Source of the DNA: Alphaproteobacteria bacterium
Lineage (GTDB): Bacteria; Pseudomonadota; Alphaproteobacteria; UBA6615
Length of the DNA: 64,000 nucleotides
Assembly: GCA_021774445.1 (NCBI GenBank)
Contig: JAJFJA010000028.1
Span: 1-64,000 of the forward strand
Reading direction: 5' to 3'
The notes under the pieces were generated by a model that was given only the letters and a program-made list of their open reading frames with translations, searched no databases and was not told where the DNA came from. A program made the translations under genes and the position numbers. Below, one piece after another: positions 1 to 9,064 of the stretch. Each line of letters opens with the position of its first letter. Positions within the stretch are counted from its first letter, which is position 1.

Positions 1-112
1 CCATACGACGGCTTGGCGCGTTTACCCGGCAAGGCGCGCGATACGCCGTGATGCCATCGCATCACAAGTGTCGCGCAACGCGGCCGGTGAGCTCGCCAAG
101 CCGCCCTTCGGG

Positions 113-206
113 TCGCGTATCCCGGTATCTGGGGGCGTCGAAGACCCTCGACGATGCTACGGCATCGCCCACGGGCCTACTCCTGCCCAGATACCGGTAT
201 ACGCGA
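113..206. repeat. Imperfect long inverted repeat with nested hairpin
   Basis: Two 21-base arms (113-133 and 186-206) are reverse complements with a single mismatch and contain the core CCGGTATCTGGG. They flank a 52-base loop that holds its own perfect hairpin (152-157 with 162-167). Nearby are a 7-bp hairpin (48-54 with 59-65) and a 9-bp inverted pair (10-18 with 94-102). The region 1-238 has no convincing gene. It lies just downstream of the minus-strand catabolic operon, so it could act as a 3' structure, but no T-run follows on that strand. It may equally be a palindromic intergenic repeat. Function unknown. Confidence 0.7.
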
Positions 207-238
207 TCGTCTGGGTACCTTATGTTGGATTTTATCCA

Positions 239-2485
239 CTAGATCCGCGGGATGAAACTCAAGACGCTCTCGTATTGGGCCGGCCAGGGCAGCCGGTAGG
301 CTTGCTCATGGGCCGCATGGCGGGGCCAGTAGGGATCATACATAAGGGCGCGGGCGAGGACGCAGAGGTCGGCGCGGCCGGCGGCGAGGATGGCGTTGGC
401 ATCGCCGTAGGAGGAGACACCGCCGACGGCCATGGTGGGAATTTCGGCTTCCAGGCGAAGACGCTCCGCGAACCTGGTTTGAACCAGGCGGCCTTCGACG
501 GGTTGCTCGTCGGCGACGACACCGCCGGCGGAAACATCGACGATGTCACAGTGACGGTCGCGCAGGGCTGCGGCAATGCCGACGGCATCGACCTCGGTCA
601 GGCCGTCCGCATGCCAATCGCTGGCGGAAATCCGCACCGAGATCGGTTTGTCGGCGGGCCAGGCCGCGCGCACGGCGGCAAATATTTCCAGGGGGTAGCG
701 CAGGCGGTTTTCCAGGCTGCCGCCATACTCGTCGTCGCGTCGGTTGGTCAGGGGCGAGAGAAAGCTCGAGAGCAAATAGCCATGGCCGAAATGCAGCTCG
801 ATCATGTCAGAACCGGCGGCTTGTGCCATTTCCGTGGCGGCGACGAAATCGGCTCGGACAGTATCCATTTGCGCCCGGTCGATGGCGGCCGGCGTCTGAT
901 GGGCCGGTGTGAATGGGGATGCGGAGGCCGACAGCAGCGGCCATTGGCCGGAGTCCAGGGGCGCGTCCTCGCCTTCCCAAGCCCGCTTGGTCGCGCCCTT
1001 GCGGCCAGCGTGACCGAGCTGAACGGCAATACGGGCGTCGCAGTTCCCGTGGATGAAGTCCGTTATCCGGCGCCAGGCTTGGACATGCTCCGGCTTGTAT
1101 AGACCGGCACAGCCGGGGCTGATGCGGCCGTCCGCGCTGACCGCGGCGGTCTCGGCGATGACAAGGCCGGCGCCACCGATGGCCCGACTGCCGAGATGGA
1201 CGAGGTGCCAGTCATCGACAATGCCGTCCGTGGCGGCATATTGGCAGATCGGCGCGACCGCGATGCGGTTCGGTAAAGTCAGCCCGCGCAGCTTGAAGGG
1301 CGTGAACATGGGCGGCGTTGGCGTATCCGGTTTCGCCGTGTCACTTTGCTTAGCGGCGCTAGCGGCAAACCATTCGTCGATGGAGGCGACATAGTCGGGG
1401 TCGCGCTGCTGCAGGTTGTGATGGTTGATCCGTAGGGACCGGGTGAGCAAGCTGAAACCGAACTGGATCGGCGCCAGATCGCGATAGCGCTCGACTTCTT
1501 CGAACCAGCGTAACGATGTCAGCGCAGTGCGCTGCAGGCTCTCGGTGGTCGGACGGTGAGTGGTTTCATAGGCGGCGAGGGCGGTAGGAATGTCGTCGTG
1601 GGACTGCACCGCGTCGGCGAGGGCGATAACATCCTCCATAGCTAGCTTGGTGCCGGAACCGATGGAGAAATGGGCGGTGTGCACCGCGTCGCCAACCAGG
1701 ACGACATTGTCGAAATGCCAGTGCGCGCAGTCGATAATGGGAAAGTTGCGCCAATTGGAGCGGTTCTTGAGGATCTTATGCCCACCCAGTTCTTCGGCGA
1801 ACAGGCTTTCGACATAAGCGGCGGTGGCGTCTTCATCCTCGACGGTGAGACCTGAATTTTGAAAGGTCCGGTCAGTGCATTCGACGATGAAGGTGGAGAA
1901 ACCGACCATGTACTGATAGGCGTGGACACGCCAGAGGCCATGCTCATTCGCCTTGAAGAAGAAAGTGAAGGCGGGGAAGTTTTGGGTCGTGCCGAGCCAA
2001 ACAAAGCGATTGGGGCGCCAGTCGATCGTCGGTTGGAATTTGTCGGCATAACGCTGGCGGATGATGCTGTTGACGCCGTCGGCGGCAAGGATGAGGTCGT
2101 AATGGCGATAGTCTTCGATACCGTCGAATTCGGTCTCAAAATGCATGGTGACGCCAAGCTCGGCGCAACGACGCTGTAGAATAGCGAGTATGAGCTGGCG
2201 CGACATGCCGGAGAAACCGTGGCCGGTCGAGGTCAGAACCTCGCCATTGCAATGGATGTCGATGTCGTCCCAGTGGGCAAAGCTGCCGGTGATTTGCTCA
2301 TAGGTCGGGCGATCTGCCTCGGCGAAATTCTCCAGGGTGGCATCAGAGAAGACGACACCGAAGCCGAAAGTATCGTCGGGCCGATTGCGCTCGATGACAT
2401 CGATTTGTGCGGCGGGATATGCCTTCTTCATGAGGATGGCGAAATAGAGGCCGGCCGGCCCGCCGCCGAGACAGGCGATCTTCAT
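239..2485 (-). CDS. Bifunctional 2-aminobenzoyl-CoA/salicylyl-CoA monooxygenase-reductase
   Basis: A 748-residue two-domain flavoprotein. Residues 1-375 are a class A FAD monooxygenase, with the dinucleotide motif GGGPAGLYFA (7-16), the DG motif ADGVNS (135-140) and the GD motif VGDAVHTAHF (264-273). After a Pro/Thr-rich linker, residues 393-748 are an Old Yellow Enzyme FMN barrel with HFGHGYLLSSFLSP and NRRDDEYGGS motifs. This arrangement defines the family of Azoarcus 2-aminobenzoyl-CoA monooxygenase/reductase and salicylyl-CoA 5-hydroxylase, which hydroxylate and, for anthranilate, partly reduce the CoA-bound ring. It is the last gene of a minus-strand operon 6 bases after the CoA ligase. 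The linked RidA-like and beta-oxidation genes favour the amino substrate, but salicylyl-CoA cannot be excluded. Confidence 0.9.
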   Translation of the reverse strand: MKIACLGGGPAGLYFAILMKKAYPAAQIDVIERNRPDDTFGFGVVFSDATLENFAEADRPTYEQITGSFAHWDDIDIHCNGEVLTSTGHGFSGMSRQLILAILQRRCAELGVTMHFETEFDGIEDYRHYDLILAADGVNSIIRQRYADKFQPTIDWRPNRFVWLGTTQNFPAFTFFFKANEHGLWRVHAYQYMVGFSTFIVECTDRTFQNSGLTVEDEDATAAYVESLFAEELGGHKILKNRSNWRNFPIIDCAHWHFDNVVLVGDAVHTAHFSIGSGTKLAMEDVIALADAVQSHDDIPTALAAYETTHRPTTESLQRTALTSLRWFEEVERYRDLAPIQFGFSLLTRSLRINHHNLQQRDPDYVASIDEWFAASAAKQSDTAKPDTPTPPMFTPFKLRGLTLPNRIAVAPICQYAATDGIVDDWHLVHLGSRAIGGAGLVIAETAAVSADGRISPGCAGLYKPEHVQAWRRITDFIHGNCDARIAVQLGHAGRKGATKRAWEGEDAPLDSGQWPLLSASASPFTPAHQTPAAIDRAQMDTVRADFVAATEMAQAAGSDMIELHFGHGYLLSSFLSPLTNRRDDEYGGSLENRLRYPLEIFAAVRAAWPADKPISVRISASDWHADGLTEVDAVGIAAALRDRHCDIVDVSAGGVVADEQPVEGRLVQTRFAERLRLEAEIPTMAVGGVSSYGDANAILAAGRADLCVLARALMYDPYWPRHAAHEQAYRLPWPAQYESVLSFIPRI

Positions 2486-2491
2486 TCTTGT

Positions 2492-4162
2492 TTATGCCTT
2501 CTGATGCTCCTGCTGGCGCAGGCGAAAGCGCTGGACCTTGCCGGTTTCGGTGCGCGGCAAGGCATCGATGAACTCGATAGCGCGGGGATATTTGTAGGGG
2601 GCGATCTCGGACTTGACGAAAGTCTGGAGTTCTTCGATCAAATCGGGGCTCGGCTCAGCATCATCGCGCAAGACGACAAAGGCCTTGACGATGTTGCCGC
2701 GCTGCGGATCGGGGGAGCTGACGACGGCGCATTCGCGGACGGCGCCATGCTCGAGCAGCACATTCTCGATTTCGGCGCCGGCGATGTTGTAGCCGGCGGA
2801 GATGATCATGTCGTCGGCGCGGGCCTGGTACCAGAAGTAACCGTCCTCATCCATGAGGTATATGTCGCCGGGGAAATTCCAGCCGTTGCGGACGTAGCCT
2901 TCCTGACGTTCGCGATTGTCGAGATAGCGGCACCCGGTCGGGCCGCGAACGGCGAGATTGCCGACGGTGCCGGGCGGCAAGACGTTGCCGTCGTCATCCA
3001 TGATGCAGGCTTCATAGCCCGGGATGGCCTTGCCGGTGGCGCCGGCGCGGGTATCGTCGCCGGACGATGAGACGAATATGTGGATCATCTCGGTGGAGCC
3101 GAGGCCGTCGATGATCTTCATGTCGGTGGCCTCATACCAGGCCTCGAAGGTGGCCTTGGGGAGATGTTCGCCGGCGGAGACGCATTGCTTAAGGCTGGAG
3201 ATATCGTAATCGCTCAGGCGGTCGAGGATGGCGCGGAACATGATCGGCGCGGTGTACAAGACCGTGCAACGCTGTCGTTGGATCGTCTCGAGTAGAATAT
3301 CGGGGGATGGCCGCTCCACAAAGGCGATCGAGGAACCGAAGCGCATGGGAAAGGCGAGCAACGCGCCGAGGCCGAAGGTGAAGGCCAGGGGCGGCGTGCC
3401 GACAAAAATATCCGCGGGAGCCGTAACCGATACCTGATCGGCAAAGGTATCGCACATGGCCAACACATCGCGGTGAAAATGCACGGTGCCCTTGGGCTGC
3501 CCGGTGGTGCCGGAGGTGAACGCGATCAGGGCAACGTCGTCGGCCGCCGTGTCGACCGCGGCGAAGCCCGGCTGCTTGGTCGCCAGCATGCGGTCCAGGT
3601 CGGCCGCAGGGTCTTCGCCAAGCGCCGTGAAGTTGGCCACGGTGTGCAGTGCCGAACTGCGCTGTCCGGCCGCGGTCAGTTCGGCAATCAGGCTGACATC
3701 GCAGAGGGCATGGGTGACCTGGGCCTTATCGATGATGAGGGCCAGTTCGCGGGCACGGAGCAACGGCATGGTGCCGACGCAGATGCCGCCGGTTTTGACG
3801 ACGGCGAGCCAGCACGCGGCCATCATCGGGTTGTTGGGCCCGCGCAGCAGGACGCGATTGCCGGGCACCAGGGCAAGATCCTCGACCAGGGCCTTGGCGA
3901 TCTGATCGACCCGCCGCTGCATGTCGGCGTAAGTCCAAATTTGGCCGGCGAAACGGATCAAGGGGCGGTCGCCATGGCCGGCGTCGATGTGACTGTCCAA
4001 CAGGGCTTGGGTGGCGTTGATACGGTCGGGATAGGCGGCGAGCTTCGGCAGCACGTTGAAATCCATGTGCGGCCAAGTCTCGCGCGGGGGCAGGTTGTCG
4101 CGCGCGAAGGTGTCGATGTGGGCAGATGGTCCGCCTGGCAAGCGCGGCTCAAGCTCCGGCAT
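2492..4162 (-). CDS. Benzoate/2-aminobenzoate-CoA ligase (AMP-forming)
   Basis: About 556 residues of the ANL adenylate-forming superfamily. Visible are the P-loop FTSGTTGQPKGT, the A5 motif GLGSTEMIHIF typical of benzoate-CoA ligases, the hinge-region motif ADDMIISAGYNIAGAEIE, and the C-terminal lysine in PRTETGKVQRF. It activates an aromatic acid to its CoA thioester, the entry step for the neighbouring monooxygenase. The frame stays open to 4285; I chose the ATG at 4162 because it gives a normal N-terminus ([10 protein letters not shown]) and only a 14-base overlap with the upstream gene. An ATG at 4183 is an alternative. Confidence 0.88.
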   Translation of the reverse strand: MPELEPRLPGGPSAHIDTFARDNLPPRETWPHMDFNVLPKLAAYPDRINATQALLDSHIDAGHGDRPLIRFAGQIWTYADMQRRVDQIAKALVEDLALVPGNRVLLRGPNNPMMAACWLAVVKTGGICVGTMPLLRARELALIIDKAQVTHALCDVSLIAELTAAGQRSSALHTVANFTALGEDPAADLDRMLATKQPGFAAVDTAADDVALIAFTSGTTGQPKGTVHFHRDVLAMCDTFADQVSVTAPADIFVGTPPLAFTFGLGALLAFPMRFGSSIAFVERPSPDILLETIQRQRCTVLYTAPIMFRAILDRLSDYDISSLKQCVSAGEHLPKATFEAWYEATDMKIIDGLGSTEMIHIFVSSSGDDTRAGATGKAIPGYEACIMDDDGNVLPPGTVGNLAVRGPTGCRYLDNRERQEGYVRNGWNFPGDIYLMDEDGYFWYQARADDMIISAGYNIAGAEIENVLLEHGAVRECAVVSSPDPQRGNIVKAFVVLRDDAEPSPDLIEELQTFVKSEIAPYKYPRAIEFIDALPRTETGKVQRFRLRQQEHQKA

Positions 4163-5612
4163 GCGTGGTCTCTTGCTGAGCATTGAAACTCGGTATTGGT
4201 GGTTCGACGATGACGCTGTTCGACGGTATGCTAGCGCGACCGGTGGCGTCGTACGCACGCACATAATAGGTATAGCGCAGCCCACCCAAGACGATGCGAT
4301 CGATGAAACGCGGACCCTTCACGGCCTCGACGCAGCGCGTCTCGCCGTCGTCCTCGGCGCGATAGATATCGTAACCGGCGATCTCCTTGCCCGCGGCGCG
4401 TTGCCAGTTCAACCTTATCTCGCCCTCGCGCAATTCGGCGACAAGTTCGGCGCCGCCCTCGGCCCATTGCGGATTGGCGCGGGTGGGGTCGTCGGGTGGG
4501 GCCTGGCGAGCGTGTTTGGGCCACAGGAAGCAATTAACTTCCTTGAAATTCTCGTCGAGGGTCTTGCAGACATTGCAATAGATGCAGCGGACGATCTGGT
4601 CGCTGCGACCGCTGGCGGTCTTACGCGGCCAGTCGGGATCGGCCAAAAGTTGACGGGCCATGCCGATGATGTCGGCCTTGTTTTCTTGGAGCAGGCGTTC
4701 GGCATCGACAGGATCGGAGATCTTGCCGGCGGAAACGACCGGCACCGTGAAACCCTTTTCGTTGATGAAGTTTTTGATCGCTGCCGGCAGGCCGGCGTGG
4801 GGCAAGGAAGGATAATCGGCTCCCGGCATACAGCGGTCGCCGGAATAGCCGGTATAGGGGTAGAGCGGTTGGCCCTCGCGGTAGACGGCGTCTTCGAATT
4901 TGCCGCCGACGGAGAGGGAGATGTAATCGACACCGAATTGTGCCACCCGGAGACCGATGAGCTTCGATTCCTCGATGGTGTAGCCGTCCTTGATGAATTC
5001 TTCCGCCAGGAAACGAATGCCGACAGGGAAGTCGGGGCCAACCTTGGCGCGGACGGCCGTCATCACCTTGCCGAACATGCGCAGGCGGCCTTCGATGGTG
5101 CGGCCGGTATACTCGTCACGGCGTGGGTTACGTTTGGAGACGAAGGAGGACAGCGTGTAGGCGTGGGCCGAGTGGAGTTCGACGCCGTCATAACCCGCGT
5201 CCTGCACGCGGGCGGCGGCAGCGGCGAATTGATCGATAATGCTATCGATCTCCTCCGCCGACAGCATGTCGATGGTCTGGCGCCAGCCGGAGCGGGCCAC
5301 CTTCATGAAATGGATGATCTGGGGCACGACCTTGGAATCGGACGTGTCATGGATGCTGCGGGTCAGGTCGGCGTGACCGGCGATGAAGCGATCATGGCCG
5401 ATGCGCAGCAGCGGTCCGGATTTGGATTCATGAATGGCGGTGGCCTCAACGACGATGAGGCCGACATTGCCCTCGGCATAGCGGGTATAGCGGTCGATGA
5501 TGTTCTGGTTGACGAATCCGTCCTCGCCGGAAAGCCGGGTGACCATGGCCGGCACGAGGGTGCGGTTGGGGATCACCATGCCGTTGATGTTGAGAGGTTC
5601 GAAAAGCTTCAT
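4149..5612 (-). CDS. OYE-type NADH:flavin oxidoreductase with Fe-S site and fibronectin III-like tail
   Basis: 487 residues. Residues 1-340 are an FMN TIM barrel of the trimethylamine dehydrogenase/2,4-dienoyl-CoA reductase group ([23 protein letters not shown] at about 146-168). Four cysteines at 343, 346, 349 and 361 (CX2CX2CX11C) resemble the 4Fe-4S site of trimethylamine dehydrogenase. The FAD/NAD-binding domains normal for this group are missing. Residues about 384-472 instead look like one fibronectin type III domain ([28 protein letters not shown]). In this operon it probably reduces a dearomatised or unsaturated CoA ester. Its start overlaps the acyl-CoA dehydrogenase stop by four bases (ATGA). 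Family assignment is firm, substrate is inferred. Confidence 0.85.
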   Translation of the reverse strand: MKLFEPLNINGMVIPNRTLVPAMVTRLSGEDGFVNQNIIDRYTRYAEGNVGLIVVEATAIHESKSGPLLRIGHDRFIAGHADLTRSIHDTSDSKVVPQIIHFMKVARSGWRQTIDMLSAEEIDSIIDQFAAAAARVQDAGYDGVELHSAHAYTLSSFVSKRNPRRDEYTGRTIEGRLRMFGKVMTAVRAKVGPDFPVGIRFLAEEFIKDGYTIEESKLIGLRVAQFGVDYISLSVGGKFEDAVYREGQPLYPYTGYSGDRCMPGADYPSLPHAGLPAAIKNFINEKGFTVPVVSAGKISDPVDAERLLQENKADIIGMARQLLADPDWPRKTASGRSDQIVRCIYCNVCKTLDENFKEVNCFLWPKHARQAPPDDPTRANPQWAEGGAELVAELREGEIRLNWQRAAGKEIAGYDIYRAEDDGETRCVEAVKGPRFIDRIVLGGLRYTYYVRAYDATGRASIPSNSVIVEPPIPSFNAQQETTHAGA

Positions 5613-6790
5613 CGATTTGCCTCCTCTGCCGCCGCCAGGGTTTGCGCGGCAATCACCAATTTCTGGATTTCGCTGGTGCCCTCATAGATGCGGAGGGCAC
5701 GGATCTCCCGGTACAGGCGTTCCACCGGCGTGCCGGTGACGACACCGAGACCGCCGAAGAGCTGTACCGCCCGGTCGATGACCTGTTGGGCGGCCTCGGT
5801 GGCGTAGAGTTTGGCCATGGCGGCTTCGCGGGTGACGCGGTCGGCGGCGCAATCCTTGGTCCAAGCGGCGCGGTAGACGAACAGGGCCGCGGCGTCGACC
5901 TGTACCGCCATGTCGGCGATGCTGGCCTGGGTCAGTTGGTGGTCGGCCAGCTTGCGGCCGAAAACCTCGCGGGTGGTGACGCGGGCCAGGGCCTCGTCAA
6001 GGGCGCGGCGGGCAAAGCCGAGGGCGGCGGCGCCGACGGTGGCGCGGAAGATGTCCAGGGTCGCCATGGCGACCTTGAAACCGGCGCCGGGGTCGCCCAG
6101 CATCTGGCCGGCGGGGACACGGCAATTCTCAAAGCTGAGAGTGCCCAAGGGATGCGGCGCGATGACGTTGATGCGCTCGCTGACGGTCAGGCCGGGGTTG
6201 TCGGCGTCGACGACAAAGGCGGAGAGGCCTTTGGCGCCTGGTGCCTCGCCGGTGCGGGCGAAGAGGACATATTGGTTGGCGAGGCCGGCGTTGGAGATCC
6301 AGGTTTTGGTGCCGTTCAGGACGTAGTGGTCGCCATCGCGGCGGGCCCCGGTCGTCATATTGGCGACATCGGAGCCGGCATCGGGCTCCGAGATGGCGAA
6401 GGCCGCGGTGCGCTCGCCGGTACCGATATCGGGCAGATAGCGCTGCTTCAGGGTCTCGTCGCCGAACAGGGCGATAGAGGCGCTGCCGAGACCCTGCATG
6501 GCGAATGCGAAGTCGGCGAGGCCGGAGCGGCGGGCGAGGGTCTCGCGGATCAAGCAAAGGCTGCGGACATCGAGCTTATCATGGCGACCGCCATAGGCCG
6601 CCGGGATGCAGTAGGTCAGCCAATCGTCGGCACCAAGATCAATGACGAACCGGCGGGCCAGGGCGTCGACATCGTCCTCCTTATGTTCGTGAGGCGCGAC
6701 GTATTGCGCCGCCCAAGCATCGATCTCGGCAGCCAGCCGGCGATGCTCGGGCTCGAAGAACGGCCAGTCGAGGAAGCTGCGGTCGGCCAT
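5609..6790 (-). CDS. Acyl-CoA dehydrogenase
   Basis: About 393 residues, full length for the family. The FAD-binding signature [16 protein letters not shown] and the following [12 protein letters not shown] are clear, and the C-terminal [12 protein letters not shown] carries the usual catalytic glutamate position. It performs alpha,beta-dehydrogenation of an acyl-CoA with electrons passed to ETF. Within the operon it would act on ring-reduced or ring-opened intermediates of the aromatic CoA pathway. The ATG at 6790 overlaps the preceding stop by one base (TGATG); a TTG one codon upstream is also in frame. Confidence 0.9.
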   Translation of the reverse strand: MADRSFLDWPFFEPEHRRLAAEIDAWAAQYVAPHEHKEDDVDALARRFVIDLGADDWLTYCIPAAYGGRHDKLDVRSLCLIRETLARRSGLADFAFAMQGLGSASIALFGDETLKQRYLPDIGTGERTAAFAISEPDAGSDVANMTTGARRDGDHYVLNGTKTWISNAGLANQYVLFARTGEAPGAKGLSAFVVDADNPGLTVSERINVIAPHPLGTLSFENCRVPAGQMLGDPGAGFKVAMATLDIFRATVGAAALGFARRALDEALARVTTREVFGRKLADHQLTQASIADMAVQVDAAALFVYRAAWTKDCAADRVTREAAMAKLYATEAAQQVIDRAVQLFGGLGVVTGTPVERLYREIRALRIYEGTSEIQKLVIAAQTLAAAEEANR

Positions 6791-7614
6791 CAATTGCCCT
6801 CGAACACCGGCCGCTGCTTGGCCACAAAGGCCTCATAGGCGCGGCGGAAGTCGGCGGTTTGCATGCAGATGGCCTGGGCTTGCGCCTCGGCCTCGATAAA
6901 CGCATCGATACCCATGTCCCATTCTTGGTTCATCATGGTCTTGGTAATGCCATGGGCGAAGGTGGGGCCCGCGGCGAGCCTGGCCGCGAACTCATGGGCC
7001 GCTTGCTGGAGCGCGTCGGGCTGGTGGAGGCTGTTGAGAAAACCCCAACGCTCGGCTTCCTCGCCGCCGAGGCTGCGGCCGGTGAACAGCAGTTCGGCGG
7101 CACGGCCTTGGCCGACGATGCGGGGCAACATGGCGCAGGCCCCCATATCGCAGCCGGCGAGGCCGACCCGGGTGAACAGGAAGGCGACTTTCGATCGGGC
7201 GGTGCCGAGGCGGATGTCCGCGGCCATGGCGACGCAGGCGCCGGCGCCGGCGCAAATGCCGTCGATGGCGGCGATAATCGGCTGCGGGCATTGGCGCATG
7301 GCCTTGACCAGATCGCCGGTCATGCGGGTGAAACGCAACAAGTCGGGCATGTCCAAGGCAACCAGCGGACCGATGATGTCGTGCACATCGCCACCGGAGC
7401 AGAAGTTTCCTGCGGCGCCGGTGATCACAACGGCTTTTACCGCCGGCGCATCGGCGAGATCGCGGAAGGTGTCGCGGAGTTCGGCATAACTTTCGAAAGT
7501 GAGCGGATTCTTACGCTCCGGGCGGTTCAGGGTGATGGTGGCGACGCCGTCAGCGAGCGCCCAGGCGAAATGCCGGGGGGCGAAATCCTGCCAGTTGGTT
7601 CGCGGGTCGGTCAT
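6790..7614 (-). CDS. Enoyl-CoA hydratase/isomerase family protein
   Basis: 274 residues of the crotonase superfamily. The N-terminal strand [20 protein letters not shown], the oxyanion-hole segments ([11 protein letters not shown] and [23 protein letters not shown]), and the C-terminal helices are all present. The usual hydratase glutamates are not obvious, so isomerase or ring-hydrolase activity is possible. The start ATG at 7614 overlaps the stop of the marR gene (ATGA), which shows tight coupling; the frame stays open upstream but that part reads as a shadow of marR. Likely role: hydration or ring cleavage in the aromatic acyl-CoA route. Confidence 0.87.
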   Translation of the reverse strand: MTDPRTNWQDFAPRHFAWALADGVATITLNRPERKNPLTFESYAELRDTFRDLADAPAVKAVVITGAAGNFCSGGDVHDIIGPLVALDMPDLLRFTRMTGDLVKAMRQCPQPIIAAIDGICAGAGACVAMAADIRLGTARSKVAFLFTRVGLAGCDMGACAMLPRIVGQGRAAELLFTGRSLGGEEAERWGFLNSLHQPDALQQAAHEFAARLAAGPTFAHGITKTMMNQEWDMGIDAFIEAEAQAQAICMQTADFRRAYEAFVAKQRPVFEGN

Positions 7615-8123
7615 GGCCGCTCGTCCGGTTTGATCTGGCCGGCCTTCAGTTTGGCAAGCAGCCCATACAGCGTGGTCATTTCGTCGCGGCTCAAAGATGC
7701 AAAGGCTTCGCTGATCCAAGCGGCGTGCGCCGGGGTTATGGAGTCGAACGCCCTTTTGCCGGCGGCGGTGAGGCTGACCAACTGGGTGCGGCGGTCGCCG
7801 CGGATATGACTGCGCTCGACCAAGCCTTCGGAGAGCAAACGGTTGATGAGGCCGGTCACATTGCCGTTGGAGACCATCAGACGGCGCGACAGCTGGCCCA
7901 TGCTAAGGCCCTTCGGCGCGCGGTCGAGTTGGGCGAGCAGGTCGAAGCGCGGCAAGGTGATGTCGAAATCCTCGCGCAGATTGTTGCGGACCGTGCGCTC
8001 GATGAGATTGACGCAGGTCAGCAATCGTAACCAAACGCGCAAATCGACCCGATCGTCGCTGGTCAGCGCGGTTTCGAAATCACCGGGCTTGTTGCCGATG
8101 GCGTTGGGTGCGTTGGCATCCAT
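7611..8123 (-). CDS. MarR family transcriptional regulator
   Basis: 170 residues with a winged helix-turn-helix: [49 protein letters not shown] followed by the wing [11 protein letters not shown]. It starts at an ATG overlapping the SDR stop by one base and lies inside the catabolic operon, so it is probably a local repressor released by an aromatic CoA ester, as for BadR/HbaR-type MarR proteins. The AT-rich palindrome at 8988-8999 between this operon and the divergent RidA-like gene is the obvious operator candidate. The ligand is not known. Confidence 0.88.
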   Translation of the reverse strand: MDANAPNAIGNKPGDFETALTSDDRVDLRVWLRLLTCVNLIERTVRNNLREDFDITLPRFDLLAQLDRAPKGLSMGQLSRRLMVSNGNVTGLINRLLSEGLVERSHIRGDRRTQLVSLTAAGKRAFDSITPAHAAWISEAFASLSRDEMTTLYGLLAKLKAGQIKPDERP

Positions 8124-8911
8124 CACATTACCTCGCCGCCGGCCACCGCGATGGATTGGCCGGTAATCGATTGCGAACCCGGCAAACAGAGCCAGGCGAC
8201 GGTTGCCGCGACTTCCTCGGGCTCGATAAGACGGCGCTGAGGGTTGTGCGCGACATATTGAGCTAACAAATCTTCCTCGCTGCTGCCAGTCTTCGCCGAT
8301 ATGTCGCGCAATGAATTGCGCACCAGATCGGTATCGGTAAAACCCGGGCAGACGGCGTTTACCGTCACGCCGGTCGGCGCGAGTTCCAGCGCCAGCGAGC
8401 GGGTGAGGCCGATGACGGCGTGTTTGGCCGCACAGTAGGCGGAGATATAGCGATAGGGGGTCAATCCGGCCGTTGAGGCGATATTGATGATGCGGCCATA
8501 GCCGGCCTCGGTCATCGCCGGCACAACCGGGAGGGTGCAATTGAAGGTGCCGTTGAGGTTGAGGTCGATGGTGTCGTGCCAAAGCGCCGGCGTGGTGCGG
8601 GTGAAGGGTGCGCTGGCGGTGCCGCCGGCGTTGTTGACGAGGATCGCCGGGGTCCGCGTCCGGATGATCTCGGCAAATACCCGGCCGACGCCGGGCGCGT
8701 CGGTGACGTCGAGGACAACGGTCGCCACATCGCTGATGTTGGCCTCGGCGAGTGCGGCAGCTCGGTCGGCCAGGGATTGCTGGTTGCGGCCGATCAGCGT
8801 GAGGCTGGCGCCAAGGTCACCGAGCCGGGCCGCGATGGCGGCCCCGATGCCGCGGGAACCGCCGGTGATGATGGCGTGCTGACCTGCAAGTGGCTGGGCT
8901 GGTGTGGCGAT
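8123..8911 (-). CDS. Short-chain dehydrogenase/reductase with no canonical start codon
   Basis: A full SDR fold can be read: cofactor motif IITGGSRGIGAAIA, the NNAGG segment, the catalytic YCAAK, and a C-terminus SQSITGQSIAVAGGEVM. The frame is closed upstream by TAG at 8930-8932. Between that stop and the glycine motif there is no ATG, GTG or TTG codon. An ATC at 8909-8911 has GGGAG about 8 bases upstream and is given here as a tentative start. The first in-frame ATG (8728) would remove the cofactor site. A sequence error or frameshift near the 5' end is an alternative. Probable role: oxidation of a hydroxyacyl-CoA in the aromatic pathway. First gene of the minus-strand operon. Confidence 0.75.
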   Translation of the reverse strand: MATPAQPLAGQHAIITGGSRGIGAAIAARLGDLGASLTLIGRNQQSLADRAAALAEANISDVATVVLDVTDAPGVGRVFAEIIRTRTPAILVNNAGGTASAPFTRTTPALWHDTIDLNLNGTFNCTLPVVPAMTEAGYGRIINIASTAGLTPYRYISAYCAAKHAVIGLTRSLALELAPTGVTVNAVCPGFTDTDLVRNSLRDISAKTGSSEEDLLAQYVAHNPQRRLIEPEEVAATVAWLCLPGSQSITGQSIAVAGGEVM

Positions 8912-8967
8912 TGCCTGGTCTCCCGGCTGCTATTCTCGACGACGCCGATGGCGCCACAGCGGACGAT

Positions 8968-8999
8968 ATTCTACCGCAAAAAATTAGTTTATATATAAA
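8968..8999. promoter_or_regulatory. Divergent promoter/operator for aromatic-CoA operon
   Basis: An AT-rich block sits between the divergent SDR and RidA-like genes. It contains a perfect 12-bp palindrome TTTATATATAAA (8988-8999), typical in size and composition for a MarR-family site. On the minus strand TAGAAT (8973-8968) is a good -10 element; 17 bases upstream of it the -35 position falls in the palindrome. A bound MarR protein would therefore block polymerase. The promoter assignment rests on motif matching only. Confidence 0.5.
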
Positions 9000-9064
9000 A
9001 TATTTCGTCTTGGCGGTTCAGGGTGTATCTCTTCGCCAGCGCCGACTGCAAAGGACACGGGATC

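Noticed and set aside
68..1102. Long plus-strand open frame opposite the monooxygenase/reductase gene
   Set aside because: Glycine/arginine-rich translation without family motifs, lying antisense to a strongly supported gene; typical of high-GC codon bias.
4056..5687. 543-codon plus-strand open frame opposite the OYE reductase
   Set aside because: Antisense shadow of a gene with clear FMN and Fe-S motifs; its translation has no recognisable domain.
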